A stretch of 64,000 nucleotides of DNA from Nonomuraea gerenzanensis (GTDB lineage: Bacteria; Actinomycetota; Actinomycetes; Streptosporangiales; Streptosporangiaceae). The notes under the pieces are model-generated. The model did not search any database. It saw only the letters and a program-made list of their open reading frames with translations, and was not told the DNA's origin. Location of the stretch: the NCBI RefSeq assembly GCF_020215645.1, contig NZ_CP084058.1, positions 744,001 to 808,000 of the forward strand, given 5' to 3'. This document shows positions 25,809 to 33,539 of this stretch, piece by piece (within the stretch, counting starts at the first letter, position 1; each line of letters opens with the position of its first letter). Both the position numbers and the translations under genes were made by a program.

Positions 25809-26084
25809 TCAGCCGTGCTTGCTCAACCGGCTCCGCACGAAGAACGCCACGCCCACCCAGACGAGCAGGCTGATCGCGCCGAATCTGGCATGGCGCCACC
25901 AGGGGATGGGCTGCTCTCCCGTCGTCACGGAGATGGCGACGCCGAGCAGGAAGAGGAACACCGCGGCGATCGCTCCCAAGATCGTCAGCGCGGCGATGGG
26001 GCGGGCGTTGATCTGCTGGCCGTACCAGTGCCCGGCAGCGGTGACTCTCGTACGCATCGCACCGATTGTCCGCACGATCATCAT
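25809..26084 (-). CDS. Small two-helix membrane protein, unknown function
   Basis: A 91-residue protein with two membrane helices (IAALTILGAIAAVFLFLLGVAI and FGAISLLVWVGVAFFV) joined by a short loop containing PIPWWRH. The start at 26084 is supported by GAGGTG 7 nt upstream. I recognise no family. It lies between brkB (convergent) and the DsrE-type gene on the same strand. Confidence 0.65.
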   Translation of the reverse strand: MMIVRTIGAMRTRVTAAGHWYGQQINARPIAALTILGAIAAVFLFLLGVAISVTTGEQPIPWWRHARFGAISLLVWVGVAFFVRSRLSKHG

Positions 26085-26120
26085 CGTGCCACACCTCGGG
26101 ACGGCGGGGCAGCCCTGCGA

Positions 26121-26483
26121 TCAGTAGACGAGCGCCTGCACGCCCTCCGTGGTCACTTCCTCCACGAACGCCGGCGCGCCCGCGATGCGCACCCCCTCGA
26201 TGAGGTCGTCCACGGTGATGTTCCTGCGGGCGGCGCACTGCGTGCACAGCGTCACCCGCCCCGCCGCCAGCACGGCGTCGAGCAGGTCGGTGAGCGGCGC
26301 CGCGTGCGGCAGGGCGAACTCCTTGGCCCGCCCGGGGAGCGCGAACCACGAGGACTCGCCGGTCAGCCACAGGGAGACGGATACCCCGCTCGCGAGCGCG
26401 GCGGCCGCGACCGTGAACGCCTGGTTGCACCGCTCGGGAGCGTCGGCCCCGGCGGTCACCTTGATCACCAGTGAACGTGCCAT
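26121..26483 (-). CDS. DsrE-family protein
   Basis: A small cytoplasmic DsrE/F-fold protein of 120 residues. It begins MARSLVIKVTAGADAPERC and contains VTLCTQCAARRNIT with a CxxC pair that could carry persulfide. DsrE relatives relay sulfur between proteins. TAGGGT lies exactly 7 nt before the ATG at 26483, so transcription is probably leaderless; the longer frame to 26531 is unlikely. It is divergent from the nitrobindin gene, with a 62-bp shared promoter region. Confidence 0.82.
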   Translation of the reverse strand: MARSLVIKVTAGADAPERCNQAFTVAAAALASGVSVSLWLTGESSWFALPGRAKEFALPHAAPLTDLLDAVLAAGRVTLCTQCAARRNITVDDLIEGVRIAGAPAFVEEVTTEGVQALVY

Positions 26484-26545
26484 ATCCGTCACCCTAGCCC
26501 CGCGGGAGCCCGTACGGGCGTGGCGCGCCACTACGCTTGGGGAGC

Positions 26546-27034
26546 ATGGAAGAACCTGAGGTGCACCCCGACCTGGAGCCGATCGCGTTCCTGCTGGGGC
26601 GGTGGGAAGGCGCCGGCGTGGGCGGCTACCCGACGATCGAGAGCTTCAACTTCGGCCAGGAGATCGAGTTCGGCCACAACGGCAAGCCGTTCCTGACCTA
26701 CGTGAGCCGCACCTGGCTGCTCGACGACGCGGGCAACCGCGTCAGGCCGCTGGCCACGGAGTCCGGCTACTGGCGCTCGCTGCCCGAGCGGCAGATCGAG
26801 GTCGTGCTCTCCCATCCCACCGGCATCGTCGAGATCTACATCGGCGAGGTCGTCTTCCACAAGATCGAGCTGCGTACGGACGTGGTCGCCCGCACCGCCT
26901 CGGCCAAGGAGTACACCGCGGGCCACCGCCTGTACGGCCTGGTCAACGGCAATCTGATGTGGGCCTACGAGATGGCGGCCGTCGGGCACCCGCTCACGGA
27001 CCACATGTCGGCAGAGCTGAAGAAGGTGGCCTGA
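26546..27034 (+). CDS. Nitrobindin-type heme-binding protein (FABP/DUF1794)
   Basis: A 162-residue ten-stranded beta-barrel protein. It has the family motif GRWEGAGVGGYPTI near residue 20, and a C-terminal GHPLTDHMSAELKKV segment whose His would be the proximal heme ligand. Nitrobindins bind ferric heme and act on NO or peroxynitrite. TACGCT at 26532-26537 is 8 nt before the ATG, suggesting a leaderless message. The next gene (DUF2470, heme-related) starts 4 nt after the stop, so the pair forms an operon. Confidence 0.87.
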   Translation: MEEPEVHPDLEPIAFLLGRWEGAGVGGYPTIESFNFGQEIEFGHNGKPFLTYVSRTWLLDDAGNRVRPLATESGYWRSLPERQIEVVLSHPTGIVEIYIGEVVFHKIELRTDVVARTASAKEYTAGHRLYGLVNGNLMWAYEMAAVGHPLTDHMSAELKKVA

Positions 27035-27038
27035 TCCC

Positions 27039-27335
27039 ATGAGCACGCCGTTCACCGCCGACGCCGTCGAGGCGATCAAGCGGCACATGAATGACGACCA
27101 CGCCGACGACGGGCTGATCATCGTACGCGGGCTCGGCGGCCGGCCGGACGCCCAGACCGCGCTCACCAGCGACGTCGACGCCGAGGCGATCACGTTCACG
27201 ATCGACGGCGGGGAGCGGGTGCGCGTGCCGTGGGGCGAGACGCTCACCGAGCGGGCCCAGGTGCGCAAGGCCGTGGTGCGGCTCTACCGCGAGGCGTGCG
27301 AGAAGCTCGGCATCCCAGCCCGCGGCGAGCACTGA
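27039..27335 (+). CDS. DUF2470-domain protein
   Basis: A protein of 98 residues, essentially one DUF2470 domain. Its motif IKRHMNDDHADDGLIIVRGLGG is typical of the domain found at the C-terminus of HugZ-type heme-utilisation proteins. Here it stands alone and is co-transcribed with the nitrobindin gene. A heme- or iron-related accessory role is inferred. Confidence 0.85.
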   Translation: MSTPFTADAVEAIKRHMNDDHADDGLIIVRGLGGRPDAQTALTSDVDAEAITFTIDGGERVRVPWGETLTERAQVRKAVVRLYREACEKLGIPARGEH

Positions 27336-27352
27336 CCCCCGGAAATTGAAGA

Positions 27353-27438
27353 GGGCCCCAGGCAACACTCCGCCGATGCGGCGGGCCGGATGGACCATGG
27401 TCGGGATCGTCGTCCCGCCCTCCGGCTGCCAGGGGCCC
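27353..27438. ncRNA. Predicted three-way-junction structured element, family unknown
   Basis: Three stems fit together with almost no unpaired bases: P1 27353-27364 with 27427-27438 (11 pairs, one mismatch), P2 CCGCCG-ATG-CGGCGG (27370-27384), and P3 GCCGGA/TCCGGC (27385-27390 with 27421-27426). P3 encloses a further hairpin CGGGA-TCGTCG-TCCCG (27402-27417) and the palindrome GACCATGGTC. Only ACACT (27365-27369) is single-stranded at the junction. It sits 17 bp after the DUF2470 stop and about 185 bp before nur. I match it to no known riboswitch or RNA. It could be a terminator, a nur leader element or an independent RNA; the strand is unresolved because the fold is symmetrical. Confidence 0.45.
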
Positions 27439-27478
27439 CGGTGGTTGCCTCGTATTCGCGTCACGTCACGAGACAACA

Positions 27479-27497
27479 GTCCGCGACGTCAGCGGAC
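27479..27497. promoter_or_regulatory. Hairpin/palindrome upstream of nur
   Basis: GTCCGC-gacgtca-GCGGAC, a perfect 6-bp inverted repeat about 125 bp before the nur start. It is a possible operator or RNA hairpin. The rest of 27498-27610 is relatively AT-rich for this genome and shows no gene. Confidence 0.35.
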
Positions 27498-27622
27498 AAC
27501 CACCTCGCTAGCCCGACTATGACTAACCATTATTCGGACCACCTCCTTTCCGCGTACTCAAGAAGCTATGCGGTCCACCGCGAACCGGGCAAGTAAATAT
27601 CCGCGGGCCGTAGTATCGGAGC

Positions 27623-28036
27623 ATGACCGAGACGCAGTGGCATGAGGAACTCCGCGCCAAGGGCTACCGGGTCACCCCCCAGCGTCAGCTCGTGCTGGAG
27701 GCGGTCAAGGAGCTGGAGCACGCCACGCCGGAGGAGATCTGCGTCAAGGTCCGTCAGACGGCGCGCGGGGTGAACATCTCGACCGTCTACCGCACGCTGG
27801 AGCTGCTCGAGGAGCTGGGCCTGGTCACCCACACCCACCTCGGGCACGGCGCCCCCACCTACCACCTGGCCGCCGAGGCCGATCACGTGCACCTGGTGTG
27901 CCGGGGGTGCGACGAGGTGTTCGAGGTGCGGCCCGAGCTGGCGGAGGGGCTGGTCAAGGGGCTGGACGAGGAGATGGGCTTCGTCGCCGACGTCCACCAC
28001 CTGACCGTCTTCGGCCGCTGCCGCAACTGCCGCTGA
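27623..28036 (+). CDS. nur: Nickel-responsive Fur-family regulator Nur
   Basis: A 137-residue Fur-family repressor. Its sequence (GYRVTPQRQLVLEAV, NISTVYRTLELLEELGLV, HLGHGAPTYHLA) matches S. coelicolor Nur closely, and so does its place in the genome. Nur metal ligands are kept: His70, His72, His126 (M-site) and His33, His88, His90 (nickel site). His86 of the nickel site is Ala here. Two C-x2-C pairs (C93/C96, C133/C136) would hold structural zinc. Nur represses nickel uptake and iron-type superoxide dismutase in Streptomyces. TAGTAT at 27611-27616 is 6 nt before the ATG (leaderless). Confidence 0.85.
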   Translation: MTETQWHEELRAKGYRVTPQRQLVLEAVKELEHATPEEICVKVRQTARGVNISTVYRTLELLEELGLVTHTHLGHGAPTYHLAAEADHVHLVCRGCDEVFEVRPELAEGLVKGLDEEMGFVADVHHLTVFGRCRNCR

Positions 28037-28126
28037 GCCGCGCCCCTGACCATGCGCCCCTGACCACGCGCCCTGACCAGGTGGCCCGTGCCCGGCGCCG
28101 CCGGCGGTGCGGATAGCCTGGAAGGC

Positions 28127-29065
28127 ATGCGTAGCCCTCTGCTCGACCTCCCCGGCGCCGTCCCGGCGGACGCCCCTGACTCCGACGTAGCCGCGCACTA
28201 CGGTGACCTGTTCGCCGAGCAGCGCGCACTGGTCAAGGGAGAGGCGGTCGTCGACCGCAGCAACCGTGAGGTGATCCGCATCTCCGGCGCCGACCGGCTG
28301 AAATGGCTCAACGACCTCACCTCGCAGAAGCTCGACACGCTCCAACCGGGCGAGTGGACACAGACGCTCGACCTCGACCTGCAGGGCCGCGTCCAGCACC
28401 ACCTCACGCTCACCGACGACGGCCGGAGCGTCCTGGCCCACGTCGAGCCGGGCACCGCGCAGAGCCTGATCGACTACCTCGACCGCATGCGCTTCATGCT
28501 GCGGGTGGAGGTCTCCCGCGCCGACGACCTGGCCGTGCTCTCCACGGCCACCGAGGACTTCCTGGTGCCGCGCGCCGAGCTCGCCGATCACCTGGGCAAG
28601 CCGCTGGCGGGGCTGTGGGCGTACGAGGCCCTGCGCATCGAGGCGCACCGGCCCCGGCTGGGCTTCGAGACCGACCACAAGACGATCCCGCACGAGGTGG
28701 GCTGGATCGGCGGGGCGGTGCACCTCACCAAGGGCTGCTACCGGGGGCAGGAGACGGTGGCCCGTGTGCACAACCTGGGGCACCCGCCGAGGCGCCTGGT
28801 CTTCCTGCACCTGGACGGCAGCGTGGACACCCTTCCTGCCCACGGGGCTCCGGTGATCTCCGAGAGCCAGGAGGTGGGCGTCGTCGGCTCGGCCGCCCGC
28901 CACCACGAGCTGGGGCCGATCGCCCTGGCCGTGATCAAGCGCACGGTGCCGCTGGACGCGCCGCTGCTCGCGGGCGGCGTGGCCGCGTCCCAGGAGGTCA
29001 TCGTGCCGCCGGACGCGGGGCGCAACGTCGCCATCGACCCGGCCCTGCGCCGCCGCATCCGCTGA
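28127..29065 (+). CDS. ygfZ: YgfZ/GcvT-type folate-binding protein (CAF17-like)
   Basis: A 312-residue protein with the GcvT-like fold and the signature KGCYRGQETVAR near residue 203, which defines YgfZ. YgfZ uses folate to help assemble or repair certain iron-sulfur clusters. TAGCCT (28114-28119) lies 7 nt before the ATG, pointing to a leaderless message independent of nur. A bidirectional terminator follows directly. Confidence 0.9.
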   Translation: MRSPLLDLPGAVPADAPDSDVAAHYGDLFAEQRALVKGEAVVDRSNREVIRISGADRLKWLNDLTSQKLDTLQPGEWTQTLDLDLQGRVQHHLTLTDDGRSVLAHVEPGTAQSLIDYLDRMRFMLRVEVSRADDLAVLSTATEDFLVPRAELADHLGKPLAGLWAYEALRIEAHRPRLGFETDHKTIPHEVGWIGGAVHLTKGCYRGQETVARVHNLGHPPRRLVFLHLDGSVDTLPAHGAPVISESQEVGVVGSAARHHELGPIALAVIKRTVPLDAPLLAGGVAASQEVIVPPDAGRNVAIDPALRRRIR

Positions 29066-29069
29066 CCAC

Positions 29070-29103
29070 CACCCCGTCCGCGCCATCCCGGGCGGGCGGG
29101 GTG
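29070..29103. terminator. Bidirectional terminator between ygfZ and dtd
   Basis: CACCCCGTCCGC (29070-29081) pairs with 29092-29103 (12 bp with one G-U). It fills the gap between two convergent stop codons. Confidence 0.7.
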
Positions 29104-29529
29104 TCACATGTCCAGGACGAGGGTGATCGGCCCGTCGTTGACCAGAGAGACCTTCATGTCAGCCCCGAACACCCCTGTCTCCACCTGAGCCCCCAACCCC
29201 CGCAACTCCTCCACCACAGCCTCCACCAACGGCTCCGCCACAGGTCCAGGAGCAGCAGCCTGCCATGTGGGCCGCCGCCCCTTGCGGGCATCGCCGTACA
29301 GGGTGAACTGACTGATCACCAGGAGCGGCGCCCCCACGTCCGAGCAGGACTTCTCCCCGTGCAGGATGCGCAGCCCCCACAACTTGGCCGCCAGTCGCGC
29401 GGCCTCGGCGCGCGTGTCCGTGTGCGTGACGCCCACCAGGACGAGCAGCCCCGGCTCGCCGACCGCCCCCACCACCTGCCCGTCGACCTCGACGGACGCC
29501 GAACTGACCCGCTGTACGACTGCTCGCAT
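29104..29529 (-). CDS. dtd: D-aminoacyl-tRNA deacylase
   Basis: A 141-residue protein with both DTD signatures: [15 protein letters not shown] and the C-terminal NDGPIT. DTD hydrolyses D-amino acids wrongly attached to tRNA, and also glycine from tRNA-Ala. [17 protein letters not shown] is the usual N-terminus, which fixes the start at 29529. Its end meets the shared terminator. Confidence 0.95.
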   Translation of the reverse strand: MRAVVQRVSSASVEVDGQVVGAVGEPGLLVLVGVTHTDTRAEAARLAAKLWGLRILHGEKSCSDVGAPLLVISQFTLYGDARKGRRPTWQAAAPGPVAEPLVEAVVEELRGLGAQVETGVFGADMKVSLVNDGPITLVLDM

Positions 29530-29591
29530 GGCATCCCATTCTGGACCAGGACCAAACCCTTCATACACTCATGTCGAAAGGGGAACGTGAA

Positions 29592-30500
29592 ATGTCGTTG
29601 ATTGTGGAAGTCGTCCGGTCCGGGTTCGTGGAGTCCACGCATCACGCACGCATGCTGACCGTGGACGCGGCAGGCCGCCCGGTCGAGACCAGGGGCGCGG
29701 TGCACGTGCCGGCCTCGCCACGGTCGTCGATGAAGCCGCTGCAGGCGCTGGGCATGCTGCGCAGCGGCCTGCGCCTGGAGGGTGAGCTGCTGGCGCTGGC
29801 CTGCGCCTCGCACTCCGGCGAGCCCTTTCACGTGGACGGGGTCAGGAAGATCTTGGCGGGCGCCGGGCTGGAGGAGTCGGCGCTGCGGTGCCCCGAGGAC
29901 TATCCGTTCGACCGCGCGGCGACCGAGCGCGGCCGGGTCTACATGAACTGCTCGGGCAAGCACGCCGCCATGCTGGCCACCTGCGTGGCGAACGACTGGC
30001 CGCTGAGCACCTACCTGGAGCCGGCGCACCCGTTGCAGCGGACGATCCGCGAGACGGTGGAGGAGCTGACCGGGGAGCGGGTGGCGGCCTCCGGCGTGGA
30101 CGGGTGCGGGGCGCCGCTGTTCTACGTCTCGATGCTCGGGGTGACCAAGGCGTTCCGGGCGTTCCCGCTGTCGTCGGCCGACTCGTACGAACGCAAGATC
30201 TTCGACGCCATGCGCACCTACCCCGAGTGGACCTCGGGCACCGACAGGGCCGAGGCCAAGCTGATGCGGGCGCTGCCCGGACTGATGCTCAAGGCGGGGG
30301 CGGAGGCGTTCGACGCGTTCGTGTTCGAGGACGGGCGCGCGGGCACCGTCAAGATCGAGGACGGTGGCACGCGCGCCCGGGTGCCCGTCACCGTGGCGGC
30401 GCTGCGCTCGCTGGGCCTGGACGCGCCCGAACTGGCCGAGCTGGCCTCCGGCGCGGTGCTGGGCGGCGGACGGCCCGTCGGCGAGCTGCGGGTGCGCTGA
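29592..30500 (+). CDS. L-asparaginase II family protein (Rhizobium type)
   Basis: A 302-residue protein. MNCSGKHAAMLATC, SRSSMKPLQALGM-like and DGCGAPLFYVSM segments are typical of the asparaginase II family (Rhizobium etli ReAV type, zinc-dependent serine amidohydrolases), unrelated to E. coli-type asparaginases. It would convert asparagine to aspartate and ammonia. The start is the ATG at 29592 with AAAGGGG 8 nt upstream; an earlier ATG at 29571 has no site. Confidence 0.9.
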   Translation: MSLIVEVVRSGFVESTHHARMLTVDAAGRPVETRGAVHVPASPRSSMKPLQALGMLRSGLRLEGELLALACASHSGEPFHVDGVRKILAGAGLEESALRCPEDYPFDRAATERGRVYMNCSGKHAAMLATCVANDWPLSTYLEPAHPLQRTIRETVEELTGERVAASGVDGCGAPLFYVSMLGVTKAFRAFPLSSADSYERKIFDAMRTYPEWTSGTDRAEAKLMRALPGLMLKAGAEAFDAFVFEDGRAGTVKIEDGGTRARVPVTVAALRSLGLDAPELAELASGAVLGGGRPVGELRVR

Positions 30501-30520
30501 GGCCCTCACCGGACGGCGAG

Positions 30521-30949
30521 CTACTCCTCCTGATCCGGTACGCGCTCAGCGAGCCGCTCGTAGCGCTGCCTGGCGGCCTGCGGCGTGCCGAGCCCGAGCC
30601 CGAAGGCGATCTCCTGCCAGGTCATGCCGCGCCCCCGGGCAAGCTGCAACAACGTGGCCTCCAGCGCGTCCATCTCCCCGCGGACCAGCGGCACGAGGCT
30701 GAGCGCCGCCGTGATGTCGGCGGCGTCCACCGGCGGCTCGCCGTCGTCAGGCTGCGCGGCCCCGCTGAGCAGGAAGGTGACGAGCCTGACCGCCTCGTGC
30801 GGCGCCAGCGCGGACGGGTGGATCTGGCGCGCCCGCTGCTCGTCGGTGGCCGCGTGCCGCTCGGCGATGCGGTGCAGGGACGCGTACACCCGCTGGGCGC
30901 GCGCCTGCTCGGGCTGCGGAGGTTTGAAGAGGCCGGCGTCGGAAGTCAT
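30521..30949 (-). CDS. Putative DNA-binding protein, unknown role
   Basis: A 142-residue hydrophilic protein. The C-terminal part (GMTWQEIAFGLGLGTPQAARQRYERL) looks like a helix-turn-helix of the kind found in sigma region 4 or small actinomycete regulators. No other domain is recognised. The ATG at 30949 is used; no clear Shine-Dalgarno sequence is seen. It is divergent from the LLM oxidoreductase gene, with two palindromes between them, so it may regulate that gene and itself. Confidence 0.58.
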   Translation of the reverse strand: MTSDAGLFKPPQPEQARAQRVYASLHRIAERHAATDEQRARQIHPSALAPHEAVRLVTFLLSGAAQPDDGEPPVDAADITAALSLVPLVRGEMDALEATLLQLARGRGMTWQEIAFGLGLGTPQAARQRYERLAERVPDQEE

Positions 30950-30977
30950 GAGATCACGATGCTGCAGCGCGCCCACA

Positions 30978-31001
30978 GTTGTCAACAGCTCGTTTTAAAC
31001 G
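30978..31001. promoter_or_regulatory. Two palindromes between regulator and LLM oxidoreductase
   Basis: GTTG-T-CAAC (30978-30986) and CGTTT-T-AAACG (30991-31001) are both perfect odd palindromes, 13-15 bp apart centre to centre. They lie between divergent starts at 30949 and 31056. The AT-rich TTTTAAA is unusual for this DNA. Likely operator. Confidence 0.42.
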
Positions 31002-31055
31002 AAGTGTTCAAGGGCTTGCCTTGACACCGGCGTCAGGCTTCTACCATGGCGCCGC

Positions 31056-31907
31056 ATGAAGTTCGCCATCAGCTACAGCACCCCCCACCACGGCCCCGAC
31101 CCCGACAAGCTCGCCGCCTTCGCCCGCCTGGCCGAGGAGTGCGGCTTCGAGGCGCTGTACGTCCCCGAGCACATCGTGCTCTACCCGGGCGCCCGGATCG
31201 GCTCCTTCGAGCTGCCTCCCACGCTCCCGTACGCCGACCCGCTCGACACCCTCACCTTCGTCGCCGCCCACACGGACCGGATCCTGCTCGGCACCGGCGT
31301 GCTCCTGCTCCCGTACCACCACCCGGTGACGCTCGCCAAGCGGCTGGCCACCATCGACGTGCTGTCCAAGGGCCGGATGCGGCTGCTCACCGTCGGCCTC
31401 GGCGCCCTGCCGGGCGAGGCGCGGGCCGTGGGCGTGGACTACGCGGCCAGGGGCAGGCGCGCCGACGAGGCGATGGACGTGCTGCGGCTGCTCTGGGCGG
31501 GTGGTGAGGAGGGCGTCAGCTTCGCCGGGGAGTTCTTCGAGCTGGACGCCCTGTGCAGCTACCCCAAGCCGCACGAGGCAGCCGGCCTGCCGATCCACGT
31601 CGGCGGGTCGAGCAGGGCCGCCGCGCGCCGGGCCGGGCTGCGTGGCGACGGCTTCTTCCCCGGCGGCAGGCTCCGCCCCGAGGAGGTGGCCGAGCTGTGG
31701 GAGCTGGCCCGCTCGACCGCCGCCGGTGCGGGCCGCGACCCGGGCGCGCTGGAGTACACCCGGTTCGGCGCGATCGACATGCCGCAAGGCCGGGCCGAGG
31801 AGCTGGCCGCGCAGGGCGTGACCCGCCTCGTCGTCAGCCCGTCCACCACGGAGCCCGACGAGCAGCGCGCGGAGCTGTCGGCGTTCGCCGAACGGTTCTC
31901 GCTCTAG
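31056..31907 (+). CDS. LLM-class (probably F420-dependent) oxidoreductase
   Basis: A 283-residue TIM-barrel flavin/F420 enzyme of the luciferase-like family. The N-terminus MKFAISYSTPHHG..FARLAEECGFEALYVPEH and the internal RILLGTGVLLLPYHHPVTLAKRLATID are typical. F420 is the likely cofactor in actinomycetes. The substrate is unknown. A consensus -35 TTGACA (31021-31026) and TACCAT (31042-31047) with a 15-nt spacer lie 8 nt before the ATG. The end overlaps the convergent DUF2207 gene by 4 bp. Confidence 0.9.
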   Translation: MKFAISYSTPHHGPDPDKLAAFARLAEECGFEALYVPEHIVLYPGARIGSFELPPTLPYADPLDTLTFVAAHTDRILLGTGVLLLPYHHPVTLAKRLATIDVLSKGRMRLLTVGLGALPGEARAVGVDYAARGRRADEAMDVLRLLWAGGEEGVSFAGEFFELDALCSYPKPHEAAGLPIHVGGSSRAAARRAGLRGDGFFPGGRLRPEEVAELWELARSTAAGAGRDPGALEYTRFGAIDMPQGRAEELAAQGVTRLVVSPSTTEPDEQRAELSAFAERFSL

Positions 31908-33511
31908 AGGGAGCGGAACTGGCGGGTGGCGGAGATGGCGCCGGACGTCGTCGTGGTGAACGTCCGCATGGAGCCGGCGAACTTGGACAGGTCCCACTCC
32001 GCGGGCCCGTGGTACCAGTACAGGTTGTCGGCCTGGTGCCCGTTGCCGGTGACGGAGGCCACCACCCGCGACCAGTGCTCCACCCCGTCGAAGATCACGG
32101 CATAGGGCAGGTAGCGGGAGAACAGCTCGACCCGGTGCTGCTCGGGCACGTCTCCCAGCTCGCCGGAGAACAGGTACTGCCGGAACCCCATCGTGTGCGC
32201 CAGCGCCGCCGACCCCTTGGCGGTCTTGGCCGGCATGTACTGGCCGCCGACCGCCAGCGCGCCGCCCGCGATGACCACCGCCAGGCCGATCAGCCCGTAC
32301 GTGGTGAACCAGGCCAGCCCCACCGTGGCCAGCAGCCCCACCCCCACGAGCACCACGCCGATCGTGGTCCACCTGGTGCGCTCGGTGTCGGGCCGCCGGG
32401 CGAACCACCCCTGCCTGACCACGTCGGCGTAGAGCGCGTCGCGCACCTTGCCGAGGTGGGCCGCGAACGAGCCGGACAACTGTGACAGCAGCACCGCGTC
32501 ACGCCCGTCGAAGATGGCCTGGTAGAGCGCCAGCTCGTACGGCAGGAGCGCGTTCGCGGGCGCGTTCGGCAGCCGCACCAGCATCCAGTCGGGGGCGTCG
32601 TAGGTCTGCCTGGGCTGCTCGTCGATGCGCAGGTAGCCGCGCACGGCCAGGTCCACGATGGTGGCGGTCACGTCGATCACGTCGGCCTGCTCGTCCACCA
32701 GCGTGCCGATCTGGCCGGGGCGCACCCCGTCGGGCGGGGTGAAATGGCCGTTCTGCACCGGATCGACCTTGCCGCTCTCGTGGCCGGCGACCCTGGCGTC
32801 ACGGCCGCGCGTCCAGTACAGCAGGCCGATGCCGCCGAGCAGCAGGACCAGCAGCCCCGCCAGGGCGCCGCCGGTGACGGTGTCGAGCGTGAACGCGGCC
32901 GACAGGGAGAAGCGCCGCTCCAGGATGGGCTTGCCGGTGCTGGAGCCCTTCGGGTATCCGACGACGACCGTGAGGGCCTGGTCGGTGGCGATGTCCTCCT
33001 GCTCGAAGTCGGCCTGCGTGGCGCCGTGGTCCATCGAGGCGGAGGTGCAGCCGATGGCGGAGGTGAGCGCGCCGGCGAAGCAGGACAGGTTCTGGACCTG
33101 CCCGGGGCCGTTCACCTTGACCGTGGCCTTGGCGACCGGCTGGTTCCAGCCGTTCACCGCGAACCAGCGCAGCTCCTCGACGCCGCCCGAGGGCGTCACC
33201 GCCCCCTTGACGTCGTACTCGACGGTCTGGCCCGTCACCGTGAGCACGTCGCCCGCCAGGGTGCCGCCCTTGACGTTCGAGATCCGGTAGAGGCGGTCGT
33301 TGTCGTCGTCGTACCGCGTCCGCGTGATGAACGTCCGCTTGAGCTGGCCCGACGCCCCGCTGATCTTCTCGACCACGTGCAGGGTGCCGTCCTTGCCGAG
33401 GGTCATCGTGACCTCGTCCGTCATCCCGGCCTCCGCTGCGAGAGCGGCGGGGGTTGCGGACAACGTCAGAGCGGTGGCCGCCAGGGCGGCCATCGTGAGT
33501 CTGATACCCAT
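31904..33511 (-). CDS. DUF2207 membrane protein
   Basis: A 535-residue protein with a signal peptide (MAALAATALTLSATPAALA), an extracytoplasmic beta-rich domain (~30-215; LHVVEKISG, EYDVKGAV), a membrane helix (LAGLLVLLLGGIGLLYW, ~235), a cytoplasmic winged-helix-like part (VDLAVRGYLRI), two further helices and a soluble C-terminus. This is the DUF2207 layout. The function is unknown; envelope association is clear. Confidence 0.87.
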   Translation of the reverse strand: MGIRLTMAALAATALTLSATPAALAAEAGMTDEVTMTLGKDGTLHVVEKISGASGQLKRTFITRTRYDDDNDRLYRISNVKGGTLAGDVLTVTGQTVEYDVKGAVTPSGGVEELRWFAVNGWNQPVAKATVKVNGPGQVQNLSCFAGALTSAIGCTSASMDHGATQADFEQEDIATDQALTVVVGYPKGSSTGKPILERRFSLSAAFTLDTVTGGALAGLLVLLLGGIGLLYWTRGRDARVAGHESGKVDPVQNGHFTPPDGVRPGQIGTLVDEQADVIDVTATIVDLAVRGYLRIDEQPRQTYDAPDWMLVRLPNAPANALLPYELALYQAIFDGRDAVLLSQLSGSFAAHLGKVRDALYADVVRQGWFARRPDTERTRWTTIGVVLVGVGLLATVGLAWFTTYGLIGLAVVIAGGALAVGGQYMPAKTAKGSAALAHTMGFRQYLFSGELGDVPEQHRVELFSRYLPYAVIFDGVEHWSRVVASVTGNGHQADNLYWYHGPAEWDLSKFAGSMRTFTTTTSGAISATRQFRSL

Positions 33512-33539
33512 GGCGGCAAATCGTATCGGTTCGTACCTG

